Origin: an uncultured Pseudomonadales bacterium
GTDB taxonomy: Bacteria; Pseudomonadota; Gammaproteobacteria; Pseudomonadales; Azotimanducaceae
Assembly (NCBI GenBank): GCA_938036875.1
Contig: CALHVX010000020.1
Location: 186,001 to 250,000 of the forward strand
Direction: 5' to 3'
Length of the DNA stretch: 64,000 nucleotides
Shown: piece after piece, positions 63,717 through 64,000 of the stretch
How positions within the stretch are numbered: position 1 is the first letter of the stretch
How the letters are laid out: every line of letters begins with the position of its first letter
Made by a program: the position numbers and the translations under genes
The notes under the pieces: model-generated
Databases searched by the model: none
What the model was told of the DNA's origin: nothing
The model's input: the letters and a program-made list of their open reading frames with translations, nothing else

Positions 63717-64000
63717 ATGGTGGCAGAAGCAAAGCCCGTTGGAGAGCAAAGGTATCGAGAATCTTATGGACGCTACTTAGAAGACTTCAAGGTTGGCGAT
63801 GTTTACGAGCATCGTCCAGGACGAAGTATCACCGAGACGGACAACAGCTGGTTTACCTTGTTAACCATGAACCAACACCCGTTGCACTTCGACAAAGAGT
63901 ATGGCGCCAAGAGCGAGTTCGGTCAGGTGTTGGTGAACAGTTGCCTAACCTTATCCATTGTCACCGGCATGTCGGTCAGTGATGTCAGCCAGAAAACCAT
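63717..64000 (+). CDS. MaoC-like dehydratase, N-terminal part
   Basis: The frame from ATG 63717 runs off the right edge (94 codons). YLEDFKVGDVYEHRPGRSITETDN and NQHPLHFDKEYGAKSEFG are the MaoC hotdog-domain opening with the Asp/His catalytic dyad region (HPLHFD). Function is likely hydration of an enoyl-CoA-type intermediate. It follows the crotonase gene, suggesting acyl-CoA metabolism. Confidence 0.87.
   Translation, partial: MVAEAKPVGEQRYRESYGRYLEDFKVGDVYEHRPGRSITETDNSWFTLLTMNQHPLHFDKEYGAKSEFGQVLVNSCLTLSIVTGMSVSDVSQKT

Overview
The window reads as a continuous piece of a gammaproteobacterial chromosome, most likely from a marine member of the Pseudomonadales/Cellvibrionales side of the class. 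This rests on gene content (Na+-translocating NADH:quinone reductase, LexA with paired CTG-N10-CAG boxes, CsiV, GlpG-type rhomboid, DUF2835 next to pyrD). It also rests on gene order: topA, lexA, MTA-salvage phosphorylase, csiV, mfd, long GAPDH and nqrA-F occur in the order I remember for Pseudomonas aeruginosa (about PA3011 down to PA2994). Coding density is high, genes often overlap by 1-8 bases, and no insertion sequence, prophage, CRISPR array, tRNA or rRNA was seen. Two genes are cut by the window edges: a minus-strand MDR dehydrogenase at 1-94 and a MaoC-like dehydratase at 63717-64000.

Layout. 1-9 kb: DsbA-like protein, zinc ribbon, cysE, nadK, an XdhC/MobA-like maturation pair, rhomboid protease, DUF2797 and pepN. 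9-16 kb: a six-gene minus-strand moxR-DUF58-DUF4381-batA-batBC-batD operon. 16-28 kb: DUF2835, pyrD, amtB behind two NtrC-type sites, a large Ala/Gln-rich protein, ddl, a GNAT, a C39-like peptidase, a thioredoxin-fold protein, tatD, slt and a universal stress protein. 28-42 kb: topA, lexA with two SOS boxes, a LolA-like/SPOR-barrel envelope pair, an hpt-MTI phosphorylase salvage operon, csiV, mfd and an aspartic protease. 42-49 kb: a three-gene NAD(P)H/ferredoxin-linked 2-oxoacid oxidoreductase module, then a long GAPDH. 49-55 kb: nqrABCDEF. 55-64 kb: AIM24 protein, HAD hydrolase, M48 peptidase, thiolase, a GrdB-like selenoprotein candidate, an ArsR-SRPBCC-VOC-MFS operon, enoyl-CoA hydratase and MaoC.

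The most striking observation is at 59204-60157 (minus). Two adjacent reading frames are a single GRDB-family gene split only by an in-frame TGA. Read as selenocysteine, the junction is U-P-V-C-H, a redox UxxC motif. A 6-bp hairpin with a G-starting triloop lies 18 bases after the TGA, which fits the bacterial SECIS model. A perfect 8-bp inverted repeat lies in the 102-bp region between this gene and a divergent ArsR operon, so the two may share regulation. The genes for selenocysteine insertion are not in the window.

Metabolically the window joins energy conservation (NQR, 2-oxoacid oxidoreductase, GAPDH), nitrogen acquisition (amtB), purine/methylthioadenosine salvage, cysteine synthesis, cell-wall turnover (ddl, slt, csiV) and beta-oxidation-type chemistry (thiolase, enoyl-CoA hydratase, MaoC).
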